Origin: Petrosia ficiformis
Taxonomy: Eukaryota; Porifera; Demospongiae; Haplosclerida; Petrosiidae
NCBI GenBank assembly: GCA_947044365.1
Contig: OX345650.1
Coordinates: forward strand, 144,001-208,000
DNA length: 64,000 nucleotides
Reading direction: 5' to 3'
The position numbers and the translations under genes are program-made. Positions 26,074 through 39,009 of the stretch are shown in pieces; positions within the stretch are counted from its first letter, which is position 1, and each line of letters begins with the position of its first letter. Below the pieces are notes generated by a model. That model saw only the letters and a list, made by a program, of their open reading frames with translations. It was not told the DNA's origin and made no database searches.

Positions 26074-28650
26074 GTATATATGTATGTGTGTATGCATAAT
26101 TATTGTATACATATGCATATACTTACATATACTATATAATAATTATTTATTATAATTGTATGTATCTCCCAGACTATCATCTCACAAAGCTAGTTGTATT
26201 CATAGTCGTGTTGACATTGATCAAGAAGACTGGCTCACAATTAATTCGTGGATAGAGGGTATAAAACATGCACTCCTCTCATTAGACTTAACAATTAAAT
26301 TAGATTATCTTGATCTTACTGAACAAGGAGAAAATGAAGAGAATATTTACTCTAGGACACATCCATACATAGCAACCATGGTGGTAAGTCTGGAGAATAT
26401 GTTCCTATTAATAGTAAAAATGATAATTATCTGATAGTAACAGTGATGATGTTTGTACTATTAATAGACTATTCTATTATTAGTAACATTTCAGTGATGA
26501 TGTTTGTACTATTAATAGACTATTCTATTAATAGTAACATTTTCAGTGATGATGTTTGTACTATGAATAGAATAATAACTATTCTATTAATAGTAACATT
26601 TTCAGTGATGATGTTTTTACTATTAATATTAATAGTAACATTGGTTACTATCTTTATACTTGTAGTCAAAGCGTCCATTAACAGAAATTACAGACCCAAA
26701 TGATAAGGAAACAATACATTGTGAGTTTGACTTGACTGGATTGGAATATATCTCAGGAGATGCTTTGGGTATCTATCCATTTAATAATCCTGATGAAGTA
26801 CAAGACATCATTAATATACTGTGTTTTGATAATGATGTATTAGTAAATATACCAGTACATGCTTATAATCCCAAACCAACTGGTACCAGTATCAGTTTAT
26901 TGTGAGTTCATATATTATATTATGTTCATTATTTATATACTTTCTCCCTGTATTTAGTGATGCACTGTTACGATATTATGATTTGAAAAGTGTACGTGGT
27001 GATTTAGTGAAAGTGATTTGTGATAGCGTAACAGATATTACAGAGAAGAAAAAGGGAGAAAAATTATTAAAAGATGGGGTAATAAAATTATAAACTCCTA
27101 TATAATTATTATTATAATAATTAATATTCAATACAGTTAAATAAGAACAATATCACACTAACAAGATATTTATCAGATCATGAAGTCATTGATGTATTCA
27201 TGGACTTTTCCTCGCATTCCTGCCCCCCTCAAGTAATACTTAATAATCTCAGACCCCTTCAACCAAGATATTACTCTATTGCATCATCTCCTTGTATGGT
27301 AAGTCAATGATTTGATAATATTATTAATTATTTCCTAATTAATCAGGGTCTCTCTAAAGTATCAATATGTGCAGCTGTTATCCGTTATACATTACATGAA
27401 ATGCAACGGACAGGTGTGTGTACAACATATCTTCAAGATAGACTGACAACAGGTAAGAGGTATTAATTAATAATTACGTTATACTTTTAATTAATAATAC
27501 ATAGGAGGACAGGTTCCTGTGTTCATATCTCAGAATCCAGACTTCAGACTTCCAAAGGACCCCTTGATACCTATTATAATGATTGGGCCAGGAACTGGAA
27601 TAGCTCCATTTAGATCTTTTATACAAGAAAGAGGTTAGTCATCACATTATCATCACATTATCATCACATGATCATATCTGACCAATAATAAATGTGTCAA
27701 TTTGACTGAAGATTCTGGTAGTAAAAACCTGTTATACTTTGGTTGTCGTCATAGCAACAAGGACTACCTTTACAAAGATGAACTAGGTTAGTATTTATCA
27801 CTCATTATTTGTTAATAATTACTCATATCTAGAGTCTTGGAGTAAAGATGGTAAGATCATTTTGAGGGTGGCATTTTCTCGTGATCAATCTGAAAAGATT
27901 TATGTTCAAGCTCTAATTAAACATGACTCCAAAATTATATGGAAAATCATAAAGGTAGTAAAATCACTATTAATAGTAACAATATACTATTATTAATAGC
28001 AATATACTAATAATAATAACAATATGCTATTAATAGTAACAATATACTATTAATAATAACAATATACTATTAATAATAACAATATACTGTTAATAGTAAC
28101 AATATACTATTAATAGTAACAATATACTATTATTAATAACAATATACTATTAATAATAACAATATACTATTGATAGAAACAATAATTATACTATTAATAA
28201 TAACAATATACTATTAATAGTAACAATATACTATTAATAGTAACAATATACTATTATTAATAACAATATACTATTAATAATAACAATATACTATTGATAG
28301 AAACAACATACTATTATTAATAACAATAATTATACTATTAATAATAACAATATACTTTAAATGACTAATAGTAACATATATAATTAATAACATATTGTTA
28401 ATAGTAACAATGTACTATTAATAGTAACAATATACTATTATTAATAACAATATTACCACTAATCTATTAATTACAGGAAGGTGGTCATGTATATATCTGT
28501 GGAGATGCTAAGAATATGGCATCAGATGTACATAAAATATTACTCAATGTTATTATGACAATGTCATCATGTTCACAAGAAGATGCTGAGAAATATATGA
28601 ACAAAATGGAAGAGGACGAGAGATACCAGCGTGATGTCTGGGTCACATGA
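25283..28650 (+). CDS. Membrane-anchored diflavin reductase (NADPH-cytochrome P450 reductase-like)
   Basis: Transfers electrons from NADPH through FAD and FMN to an acceptor. An N-terminal hydrophobic anchor ([20 protein letters not shown], about 25355-25415) suggests the ER membrane. FMN domain: [36 protein letters not shown] (across an intron), [15 protein letters not shown] domain: [47 protein letters not shown] domain: [54 protein letters not shown]. The C-terminus [15 protein letters not shown] ending has the penultimate-region Trp seen in CPR. The FMN loop LYGTEYGF departs from the usual CPR SQTGTAEE pattern, so the partner may not be a P450; sulfite-reductase-type and other diflavin enzymes are alternatives. 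Coding resumes across about 12 introns, several filled with tandem repeats. The stop is at 28648-28650. Confidence 0.85.
26022..26071. repeat. (ta)n microsatellite, intronic
   Basis: Pure ta run of about 25 units in a reductase intron, flanked by tatg repeats. Confidence 0.95.
26440..26645. repeat. Tandem repeat of about 52-60 bp, four copies, intronic
   Basis: Unit begins cagtgatgatgtttgtacta and includes ctattaatagtaacattt. It sits in the reductase intron before the exon [16 protein letters not shown]. Plus-strand open frames across it are by-products. Confidence 0.85.
27957..28460. repeat. taatagtaacaatatactat minisatellite, intronic
   Basis: About 20 short units of 18-22 bp, with taatagtaacaatatactat as the common form. 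It fills the intron before the last reductase exon. Confidence 0.9.
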
Positions 28651-28754
28651 CTTGTTCATGAATAAACATAGTTTTTTAATAAATAAATGTATTAGAAATT
28701 GTGATTACAATATTAAAATAAACATGATTATGAACAAATAAAAATAAATACAAT

Positions 28755-29592
28755 TTAAAAGTTGTCATCATTAAAATATAGAGGATTAAATGACTGAAAA
28801 CCTATTCTAATTAATCCATCATGTCCTATTTTAATGGGATGTGTTCCTAGGTGTTGTTTCCATCCATTAGGTCTAATAGTATCACCAGATTTTAAATCAA
28901 AACAAAACTTATGCCATGGACATACAATACATGTTAGACCAGTTTCAATGTCTTCAATGTCACCAAGATGAAGTGGACCTCCTAGAGAATAGTAGAGCAG
29001 TTACATCCTCATTCCCATTCCACCCTTACCTGCATGAGGACAATTTTCATCAGTGCAGTATATTTTATCTTTCCAGTGAAATAATGCTACATCTTGACCA
29101 TTAGCCTCAATCTTGATTCCCATCCCTCTTCTTTTACCATAGCGACTAGTGATACTAGGTGATTGATCTTTATTATGCTTTTGTAATGCATCAATCGTTA
29201 AACCTGTAAAACCAGTTTTACAGAGCCGTAATATATCAGTTTGTTATACCTGGTGTAGTAGGAAAATATATCCATCCCACACTATCATCACTGTTTCTTT
29301 CTCTATGATCCTTACCCATCTTCAGATTAGGAGCAGAACCAATTCCATGAACTGCAAGAGAATCTTTGTCAGCTGCAGTGAACATAACATCCAAAACTAT
29401 TTCATGTTCATCATTTTTGTTATTCTCAACATCACCCCATGACAACTATAATAATTATATAATTATAAATAATAAAAGATCATTGTTACTCACTCTTCTA
29501 AAATGGAGTACATCATCTTCAGTTAGTATAGACTGCTTTTGATACATTAACTCATCATATGAAGGGAAAAAGCTGTTGTGTCTTGCTGCCAT
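28755..29592 (-). CDS. Rieske [2Fe-2S] domain protein (RFESD-like)
   Basis: It starts MAARHNSFFPSYDELMYQKQ at 29592. Exons continue with LSWGDVENNKNDEHEIVLDV (29236-29450) and LTIDALQKHNKDQSPSITSR. The C-terminal Rieske domain supplies the cluster ligands: CTDENCPHAGG (Cys/His pair 1) and, about 18 residues later, CIVCPWHKFCFD (Cys/His pair 2). The end is FQSFNPLYFNDDNF with the stop at 28755. There is no membrane helix and no catalytic oxygenase domain, so it is a ferredoxin-type electron carrier or regulatory Rieske protein rather than a full oxygenase. It converges on the diflavin reductase (105 bp between stops) and diverges from the kinesin gene (99 bp between starts). A redox link with the reductase is possible but only positional. 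Confidence 0.85.
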
Positions 29593-29691
29593 GTGGCAAA
29601 TTTGCTTATATGGCTTTATATGGCTTTATATGGGCGTGGCTGAAGTATTGCTATAAACAGGGTGGGGCTGGTTTGAAAAATAGTTGCAACA
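29593..29691. promoter_or_regulatory. 99-bp divergent promoter between Rieske and kinesin genes
   Basis: Contains three overlapping copies of ttatatggcttta (29608-29634) and a gggcgtggc box (29632-29641). All 5' sequence of both genes, or their upstream introns, must share this short space. Confidence 0.6.
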
Positions 29692-32600
29692 ATGGGAACT
29701 GGAGCATCCAAACAACAGCCTGAAGTGAAAATAGTTGTAGTTCAGTCTCAAGAGGATGGTAGAATTGATGCTAAACTTGTTAGACATGCGAAACAAGGTA
29801 AGTCCTACTTGTTTACAACTAATTACAAGAATACATGCATACACACATTGATACACACTTGCATTGCATTCACATACATACATTCATACATAACTTGATG
29901 CATACTTGCATCCATCCATCCATACATACATACATACATACATACATACATAAATCCATCCATCCATCCATCCATACATACATACATACATACATACATA
30001 CATACATACATACATACATACATACATAAATTCATCCATCCATACATACATACATACATACATACACATACATACATACATGCATACATAACTTGATGCA
30101 TACATGCACACATACATGTAATTTATGTATACACTTTATGGTGGATTGCATTAAATTTATGCATACATATACATACATACAAACATACATACATACATAC
30201 ATAAATACATACATACCTACAAACATACAAAACATATATACTAACATATATACATACATACATAGATTCATCTACATGCATACATATATCCATACAGGTC
30301 AAACTGAATCCAATAGTTCACCAGAAGAGGATTTTTCCTCACCTGATGCATATGATGATGTGGGTAAGAGACACCGTGCTCCTCGTCATAGAACAAGAAA
30401 TTTAAGTCTGCAGAATAATTATCCTAATGAAAGAGGATCACAATCATATCGCTCATCATCATATAACACTTCTCAAAATACAAATGCTATGTCAGAAAGC
30501 AACTCGCACAATAATGGTAGTGAGAGTCAACATATACCTCTGGATAATCAGTTGTTTAAAATATTCCGTACTGCTAATAATGAGGAATACACAGTGTATG
30601 AAAGAGAGGATGGACATATGTTCTATGTGGACTGGGAACAACAGGTTATATATACATTGTAACACTTTAGAATATATGTATTATTATACCACTGATGAAG
30701 GTAGTTGTAAAATGTTTGCTTTATTCAAAAACAATTATTGATTAGTTAAGACAAATAAACAGTGAATAGTAATCCTATTGTAACCATTGTTACTATATTT
30801 AACCTTTATGCTACCATATATAGCCTTAGGTTATATATAGTAACACTATTGTGAACAGGGTTACTATATTTAACCTTTATGCTACCATATACAGCCTTAG
30901 GTGATATATATAGTAACACTGTCGTGAAGAGTTTTAACTATATTTAACCTTTGTTACTATAATTAACAGGCTGAGGTTATATATAGCAACAATTAAACAT
31001 GTAATAATACTATTAATAGTACGTATATAACACTGTTTAATTCCATTACTATACATACAGTAACAAGTGTACTAAATATAATGATACTGAAAAACGTTAT
31101 ATATTTTTCAGAAATGGCGTGTGTTCCCTCCAGAGTGGTGTGAACTGGGAACATTTGAATCTGACTCGTACAACCAAAAGGTAGATAATTATCATAGTAA
31201 GTTTAGTAACTATTCACTGGTTTTCGTAATTCATTCACATAGTTTGCTGTCACACAAAAAAAGGCAGAAAGAGAAGGCGAGTTAATACATCCATTTCGTG
31301 GAAAGCTAACCACAATACTCAGACAAGTAATCAAATGACATTTTGTCTATCATGTGACTATCATGTGTTTGTCATACATACAGGAGTCTTTGAATATATT
31401 TTATTTTTTTGATGAGAAGTCAAAGGGGTGGCTACCAATGCCATTGACATGGGAGAGACACACCCCTTTTGTATCAGGACTGGTATCGGAGATCAAGGTG
31501 ATATAATAAAGTTTATATATGGTTATAAGTATAATTTATATGTGTACGACTGTTTAATATACAGAATACATGTCCTGATTGGAATGATGATAAGAGTATT
31601 GTTGCAAGCTTGAGACAATGTAATTATAATGCTGAAGAGGTTATTAGCTTTCATTTCGCTGTAAATGATGAAGGTATGTACATATGTACATAATTTATTA
31701 TAAAAGTTATATATAAGTGCAAATGTACTCCTGTGTGTAAGACTCCGCCCTTTTATATCAGATGGGTATTTAAACTGGGTGGAGCTTGGTTCACGAGAAT
31801 AAATAATTTAATTGTTATCAATCATATATCTTGTGTTTTAGGATTGTTTGACAGATTTAAAGATCCCAGTTCCGGAAATGCAATACTAGTTGAGAAACTA
31901 CAGAAACAAATCAAAGAACTCGTGAGTTGATGATTGATTAGTTAATAACAACTCATGAATTATTCATTAGGAGGAACGTTTAGATGATAGTGAACAGAAT
32001 AGAAAACAAATGAAAATTCAATTCTCACAATTCACTGAAGAGGTCTACAATACAGATTCTTATTTATGATGACTTTAATCTTTATTTTCAGATTGAGAAT
32101 TTAAAAGGGGAGAATATTCGTCTCAAGGATGAATTGAATACCATCAAGAAAGAACAACACAGACAAGTATATAACTATACTACAACTAATAACTTGGTAC
32201 CTAATTAAGGGGTTATTATTCATATATAGTCTGTTAGTCTTCGTCAATCATTTGGTCATGCATCCCTTCGTCTACCTCCAATGGCTTTAAAGATGAATAT
32301 CATGAGACCCAGTATTCAGGCGGCTGGACGAGAGACTAGAACTATCAAGTTTAAACTGCAATCAACTAAACAGCTTTTAGTAAAGAGTATCAAGTCACAC
32401 AATGAACAAATGAAAATGGTATATATGTATATGTAGACATATGTACATACAAATGTATAGTGTATATTGTACGTATATTCTACAGTTGTCTAAAGCAGTC
32501 CATCAGTTATTGTATAATTATCGTTCACAAGCAAGCGAAATAGAGGAAGCTAAAGCATTGTATAGGAAAGAAGCACATCAAAGAAGATTGCTATTTAATG

Positions 32601-34232
32601 AGGTAGATAATTATGTACTGACCAATCATATTATGATTGTATGCTTACTTGAAACTAGTACTAAAGATATATTGATTATTAGCATCCTATACATACCTAT
32701 ATTTTCAGATTCAGGAGCTGAGAGGAAATATTCGAGTATTTTGTAGATGTCGTTATGACAATAGTGATGAGTGTGTTTTGAGATTTCATGAAAATGAAGA
32801 GGAGGTGACATGTTTGTCATCTCAAGGAAGAGAAAGAAAATTTGAGTTTGAGAAAGTTTATTCACCAGATACAACACAAGAGAAGGTATAATGAAAAGAG
32901 GAATGGAATATGGAAGATTTAGAAAGGGTGGTATGTAGAGAAATGTAGAGGTACATGGGTGAAAGAGAGAGAAGGATATACATATTGTACAAATGATTAT
33001 ATATATATCTATTATCATATTCAGGTTTTTCAAGACACTTGTCCCATTATCACATCATGTGCTGACGGATATAATGTATGTATAATAGCGTATGGACAGA
33101 CTGGAGCTGGTAAAACATACACTATGAGTGGACCCAGAGATAATCCTGGAGTCAATATACGTTCTATAAAAGAACTGTTTTCAATTATGAAGAGCCGAGA
33201 CAAAATAGATTATACTATGACAGTAAGTAGGTCACATGATATTGATATTAATCATGTGACTTGTATTACCATATCAGGTTTCAATGGTTGAAGTATATAA
33301 TGAATCGGTTTATAATCTCCTTGCTTCACCCACTGAAATACATGAAAAACTACAAGTGCTAAAGAAAGGAAAAACCGTCATTGTCCCTGTACATACATAC
33401 ATACATACATACGTACATACATATATACATACATATATACATATATAGATACATACATACATATATGCATACATACATACATACATACATACATACATAC
33501 ATACATACATACATAGGGATTAACTGTGATTGAAGTTCGTTCAATGGATGATGTGATGAAAATAATGAAAGTTGGTGAGAGAAACAGAACAACTGCTTCA
33601 ACTAAAATGAATACTAATAGGTACATATAATTATTATATTATAAGTTTGTTTATCTGTTATTTAATACAGTTCTCGTTCACATCTTCTTGTCATCTTAAA
33701 CCTGGAGGGGCACAACAGGGTATCAGGAGCTACAACACATAGTCGTCTTACTCTAGTAGATTTAGCAGGTTCAGAAAGAATATCAAAAAGTGAAGCAACT
33801 GGATTAAGACTAGTGGAGGCTGCAGCGATAAATAAATCATTATCAGCTCTGGGACAGGTGTGTGTATGATATAGTGTATATGATTTAGTGTATATGATAT
33901 AGTGTATATGTGTGTATAAATAATGATCTTTCATTATAATTATTAGGTATTTTCAGCTATAAGAGATAATGCATTACATATTCCGTATCGTAATTCCAAA
34001 TTAACCTATTTATTGCAACCATGTCTCGGGGGAGATGCTAAGGTATGTGTGTGTATATATATGTAACTAATTATTATGATATTTTCTAATCATATTTTAG
34101 GCTTGTATGTTTGTTAATATTAGTCCACTACAATCTAATTTATCAGAGACCTATAGTACATTAGAGTTTGGTACTAATGCACGACAGGTTGCACTTGGAC
34201 AAGCTACTAAACACATAACAAAACATTATTGA
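29692..34232 (+). CDS. Kinesin-14 (C-terminal motor) with candidate N-myristoylation signal
   Basis: It starts [20 protein letters not shown] at 29692; MGxxxSK is a typical N-myristoylation context. A Ser/Asn-rich region follows, then [16 protein letters not shown] joined to [16 protein letters not shown], a short aromatic WW-like block. Coiled-coil exons lie at about 31860-32430 ([27 protein letters not shown]). The neck [16 protein letters not shown] marks a minus-end-directed kinesin-14. Motor motifs: P-loop [15 protein letters not shown], switch [14 protein letters not shown], switch [16 protein letters not shown], then NKSLSALGQ and [20 protein letters not shown]. The stop is at 34230-34232. 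The canonical VRP after the neck is CRY here, a small deviation. The gene has about 17 short introns; several hold cata or TAGTAACA repeats. Myristoylation and a membrane link are predictions. Confidence 0.88.
29875..30290. repeat. (cata)n / (catc)n compound microsatellite, kinesin intron 1
   Basis: Long tract of cata with catc blocks, about 400 bp, in the first kinesin intron. Overlapping open frames on both strands are repeat artefacts. Confidence 0.95.
30770..31000. repeat. Tandem repeat of about 65-75 bp, three diverged copies, intronic
   Basis: Core gttactatatttaaccttta followed by tgctaccatatatagcctta and atatatagtaaca. It lies in the kinesin intron before [16 protein letters not shown]. 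Confidence 0.8.
33388..33513. repeat. (cata)n microsatellite, kinesin motor intron
   Basis: Pure cata/tata tract between motor exons GKTVIVP and [15 protein letters not shown]. Confidence 0.93.
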
Positions 34233-34355
34233 TAAGTCACCAAATATTTATCTAATTTCCATTACTTTGTAACAAAGGCACAGGTGCTAAATCTGCACTT
34301 AGGATATTATTTGTGCATTCAAATAGTTGTCATGATTACTTTCAGCCTATCAGCA

Positions 34356-34519
34356 CTTCTTGTCTACATATAGAATCAAGTATAGGCCTATACAATAGTA
34401 TATTCTACAGTTGTCTAAAGCAGTCCATCAGTTATTGTATAATTATCGTTCACAAGCAAGCGAAATAGAGGAAGCTTCTTGTCTACATATAGAATCAAGT
34501 ATAGGCCTATACAATAGTA
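34356..34519. pseudogene. 79-bp copy of a kinesin splice acceptor and exon, flanked by a 45-bp direct duplication
   Basis: 34398-34476 repeats 32473-32551 base for base by my reading (intron end gtatattctacag plus the exon start encoding [15 protein letters not shown]). On both sides lies the same 45-bp segment starting cttcttgtctacatatagaa (34356-34400 and 34475-34519). The copy is 3' of the kinesin stop, so it is non-functional. Confidence 0.9.
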
Positions 34520-34652
34520 GTTAATGCTCAATACGTATAACTCTACCATCCTCCCAGTGATGTATTATTCAATATATAACTCAATTATTGACGAGAGGGA
34601 ATTGGTTTACAAAAAATGTAAAATAACTTGAAAATGTTTCAAAATTATAAAT

Positions 34653-37600
34653 TCATTGTTTCTTTAGTAACATCTGTCTAAAATCTTCATTACTCATTTT
34701 TGATCCTGTATCATGTTCTGAACCCACTGACCTCACTACAGCTCTTGGCACTAATGTAATATTAGACTTACTCTTACGTCCTCCTATTCCACTGTAGATT
34801 ATAAATGTGGTTTATAAACATATATACATACTTGTTACTTACAATGATGAAATTGGTAGTGGTTCCTTTGGTTTCCAGCTTCCTTGTGGACCTCCTTGAG
34901 GTTTTCCTCCAGTACTTTTGCTTGGTGGATTTGAAATGGCTACGTTTAGTTTCTTTCCAGACATAAAATGATTATCCAGTTTAATGACAGCAGTATTAGC
35001 TGAAGACTAACAGAGGAGATAGACTCAGTGTGTATAGGAGTATACTGTATTACCTCAGTGATATATTCTATATACGCAAATCCTTTTGATCTTCCTTGTC
35101 TATTTGTAACAAGTCTAACTTCTTTTATAACTCCAGCCTGTCCACATATTAAAAATGAGATTTAAAATAACAAATGGTACTAACTTGTGTGAAGATTTCT
35201 TCAAGCTGTTGTTGAGTAACATCATGTGGTATATTAGATATATACACAGTAGCTTTATTATTAGTGTACTGAGACAGAAAAAGCTAATTATAATTTTTAT
35301 CACCATTGAGTGCACTCACTTTCAACTCAGTTTCTTTGGTTCCATCTTTAAATGGTGATACAAACAATGGTTTGTTATTCAACATATTACGATCCATCAA
35401 GAGAGCTTGCTTTATTGGTTCAGTATCAGAGAACTCAATATAAGAATATACATTACCTCGTCCATCACCACCTTTACGAGTTTTAATCAGTCTAACATCA
35501 GAAATCTCACCACACTGTATATATAATAACACAATATATAATTAATGTGTTTTAAAACATGACACATCACCTACATGATTGAATACATCTCTTAGCTGTT
35601 GTTCAGTTGTGGAGAATGTTAGATTACTTACAAAAACTGTGTGATCCTCTTTACCTCTAAACAAAATATATAATAATATATTAAGTGAAACTAGTTTCAC
35701 TGACTTGTCAGGCTTTTTCTTTACTTTCTTTGTCTTCTCTTCAGTAGCTAACCATTGTAATGGATTAAATTTTTCTGATTCATCAGTTTCCATTACATGT
35801 TCTTCAGTATCCATGACAACAGGTGGTTGTGAAGTACCTTCACTGGTAGTAGGTTGTAAAGAGACAGTTCCCTGAGGTTGTGTCTCGGAAATGGATTCCT
35901 TAGTCATACCATTATCACCACTGTCAGCTGGAAATTGCAAACATCATTATAAAGTAATTCAATATAACAACATACAACTCACTTCTTCTTTTCTTGACTG
36001 TTACAATGATGTCATCTTCTTTCTTCTCATCTTCTCTTCCTTCATCAAAAAATACTTGTCCAAACTGCTGACGTTTCCGTTTTCCAGACAAATTCCCAGA
36101 CTCAGGAGAGACAAAAGACTGGTTCCCATGTTTACCTGCTTGAATGAAAACTTAATAAACAATTAATTGACACAGCAATGATGGAAAGACCTGTTGACCG
36201 TCCATCAGACTTTGTTCCTTTCCTTCGTTCCTTTCTTTGTTGCTTTTTATCTTCTTTTCTAAACTGTTCTTTCTCAAATGCCTGTGTGTAACAGTATACA
36301 CAATATAAAATAGATACTAATACTCACTTACTTTCTCTCTTCTTTCCTGCACTCTTTGGAGTTGTGAATCACATCTTTTCACAGCTGATTCAAATGTTTC
36401 CAATGTACCTATCAAACACATAATACGTGTAAACAATAAACACACTATATTAATACCTTGTTCTCTCTCAAATTGTAAAAGCTCATCACAAACTTTCTCA
36501 GAGTCATCACTAGCAGAATTGACTGCCCTTTGAAGCAGCTTACGACATAAAGCAAGATCACCATATGTCCTAATATGGTAATGATAATTGATATTTATAC
36601 ACATACATTTATTAATCACCTTTCTAAATTAGCATATTTCAACCAATAATCTGCTTCTCGTCCATGACGACTCATTATATCATCCCACAGTATTCTAGCC
36701 TCTTCCATGTTACCATAGCAACGAGCTTCCAAACTTGCCTGATATTGACTAAGTATATCCCGTGGATCACCTTCCTGACCAAAATCTAATAAAGATATCA
36801 ATACTTCATGCATCACATGATAATCACATGACAAACATGTATCAAGATATTCCCGAGCTCTTCTAAATAGTCTTCTAAGATCATTCACTTCTCCTTCACC
36901 TAATGAAGTTTAAAAGTGTAAGAATATGAATGACACCCCAGCTACTAACCTAAAGAGTAAGCCTTTCTCCTCAAATAATCACAATATGCCATCCACACTT
37001 GTAAGTATTCCTTAGACTGTGAAAAATTGTCACCAACTGACTTTTCAAATGTAGCTATTATCGTTAATTAATAACTATATAGTGATGACAATTCTTTAAT
37101 GTCTAACCAATTATCTCCTCATGAGACACACCCACTTTCTCTTGAATATGTACATATGCTATCCAGAAATCAACTATCCATGGACAGTTTCTTACAGCTT
37201 GTTTGTGTCCCTTGAGTAACAATGGGGCTACCCCTACAAAATTATCACTCTAATAGAAATGAAGGATATCATACAAAAAGAATCATTGGGTCTTGTTCCC
37301 AAACTACCATGCCTGATTACATTACAAATACATTGTGGAATGGTAGTTTGGGAATGAGACTAGAAGCATAGAAATAGAACTAACAAGGAAAGTGATGTAA
37401 TGTTTCCATAATCCAGAGTCAAGTGGATGATCACTAATAGCTCTCTGATAGACCAAATCAATTAAAGTAGATTCTTCTTTCAAACGTTTTAATTCATCCA
37501 AATATTTAGTATATGTGTCTTTAGATCCAGGAGAGGAAGAAACCTTTAGTTAAATAAATATTGATATATATGATACACACTTAATATAATTACCAACTGT

Positions 37601-38739
37601 TCTTCATATTTTATAAGATGCTCGAGTCTTTTCTTTGCTCTTGTATATGCTGGTAAGCTTTCCTCTGTTATTACCTTATCACTAAATGATTGATAGTTTT
37701 GGAATGTGTCCTCAATATCTAAGAGTGAGGGAAAGTATGGGAATGTGGATCAGATATGAGTGTCATGTACCAATTAATGGAACTGCCAATTGCCTTCTAA
37801 ATAGCTTATCAATTTTATCAAACTGAGTCTCCCTTTAAAAAATATATATATATATAATACATATTATACATGTACATGTGTAACTAACACTTGTGATTTA
37901 AGTTCAGAATCTGTAGTTTCATGCACTTGCATCTCCTGGAATGGGTTTGAGGATTAAAGACATACAATTAATCTATTTACAAACCTGAAGTGATTGAAAG
38001 ACAGCTATTTCAAATTCACGATAAGAATTCCACACAAGACTTCCCTATATAATCAGTATATATACCATACCTCAATCAGTCTCATTCCTATACTCACCTT
38101 ACTGGTATGAAGACCGACTGCAGTTATCGCTCTTTCGTAAATCTGTCTTGGAAATTCAATTCCTTCTGTAAACTCGGACATTTTATCAACAGCAAATTGG
38201 CAATACTCCATCCAGATTGAAACAGCTATAAGTCACATGATAATCACAATACATCATGTGCTTATCACAGAATACTTACTCAAATAATCATCAATTGCTC
38301 TTTCAAACAGCAATCTCAAATCCAACAGGGCATCAGGAAGAGAAGCCAAAGGAAGTTCATCCTTTATCCACTGTAACCACAAACCTGTTTAAATAACAGG
38401 TTTGAGATGAACAAAGTAATCAACTTATACGCTTTCATATTGGGCCCCACCAACAGATTATATTATAATTAGACTCGTAATTAAATATAATTACTTACTT
38501 TCAGACAAAGGGAATATATTAGCCATGTCATTCCTAGCTGTTCTTGCTCCATCCAAATCTCCGGCCTGTCTCAATAGTTTTATTAAATGCACATATGAAT
38601 CATAATGATATGGATTTGACACAATCTAATGGAATGGACAGATCAAACTCATTGTAATTATCTCATTATCTACCTTAGCTCTGATTTCATCAATGATACC
38701 TGATAGTGAATCACCATCACTATCACTGGACTCCTCCAT
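34653..38739 (-). CDS. SART3: Squamous cell carcinoma antigen recognised by T cells 3, U4/U6 recycling factor
   Basis: Spliceosome factor that reanneals U4/U6 snRNPs and recruits deubiquitinases. It starts MEESSDSDSDGDSLSGIIDE at 38739. About 12 HAT (half-a-TPR) helices span 36300-38700 (for example RKAYSLG-region exons near 36950, ARILWDDIMSRHGREADYW near 36660). A basic nuclear-localisation region is encoded near 36000-36250. Two RRMs follow: TVFVSNLTFSTTEQQLRDVF with IKTRKGGDGRGNVYSYIEF, and ATVYISNIPHDVTQQQLEEI with NRQGRSKGFAYIEY. The C-terminus SKMSNEDFRQMLLKKQ matches the conserved Lsm-binding tail of SART3. The stop is at 34653-34655. The architecture is complete and in the usual order. 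Confidence 0.95.
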
Positions 38740-39009
38740 TTTGACTATACCACGTGTTCGACACACCTACTACAACTGGTTGAAGGAAACATGAAGAGGA
38801 AGAAGATGAGGTAGGCTAAAGACAAATTAATGCAAACTTTCCAAAGTTCTTCTAAGTGTATACCTCAGAGCCAATCAACAATGGGGCACCACTATATCTT
38901 GTACATTACCAAATCATAATTTTCCAGATATTACAAGAGTAATTAGACATACATATAGCTTTATGTTAAACACACACACACACACACACACACATTAAAT
39001 AAAATATAA

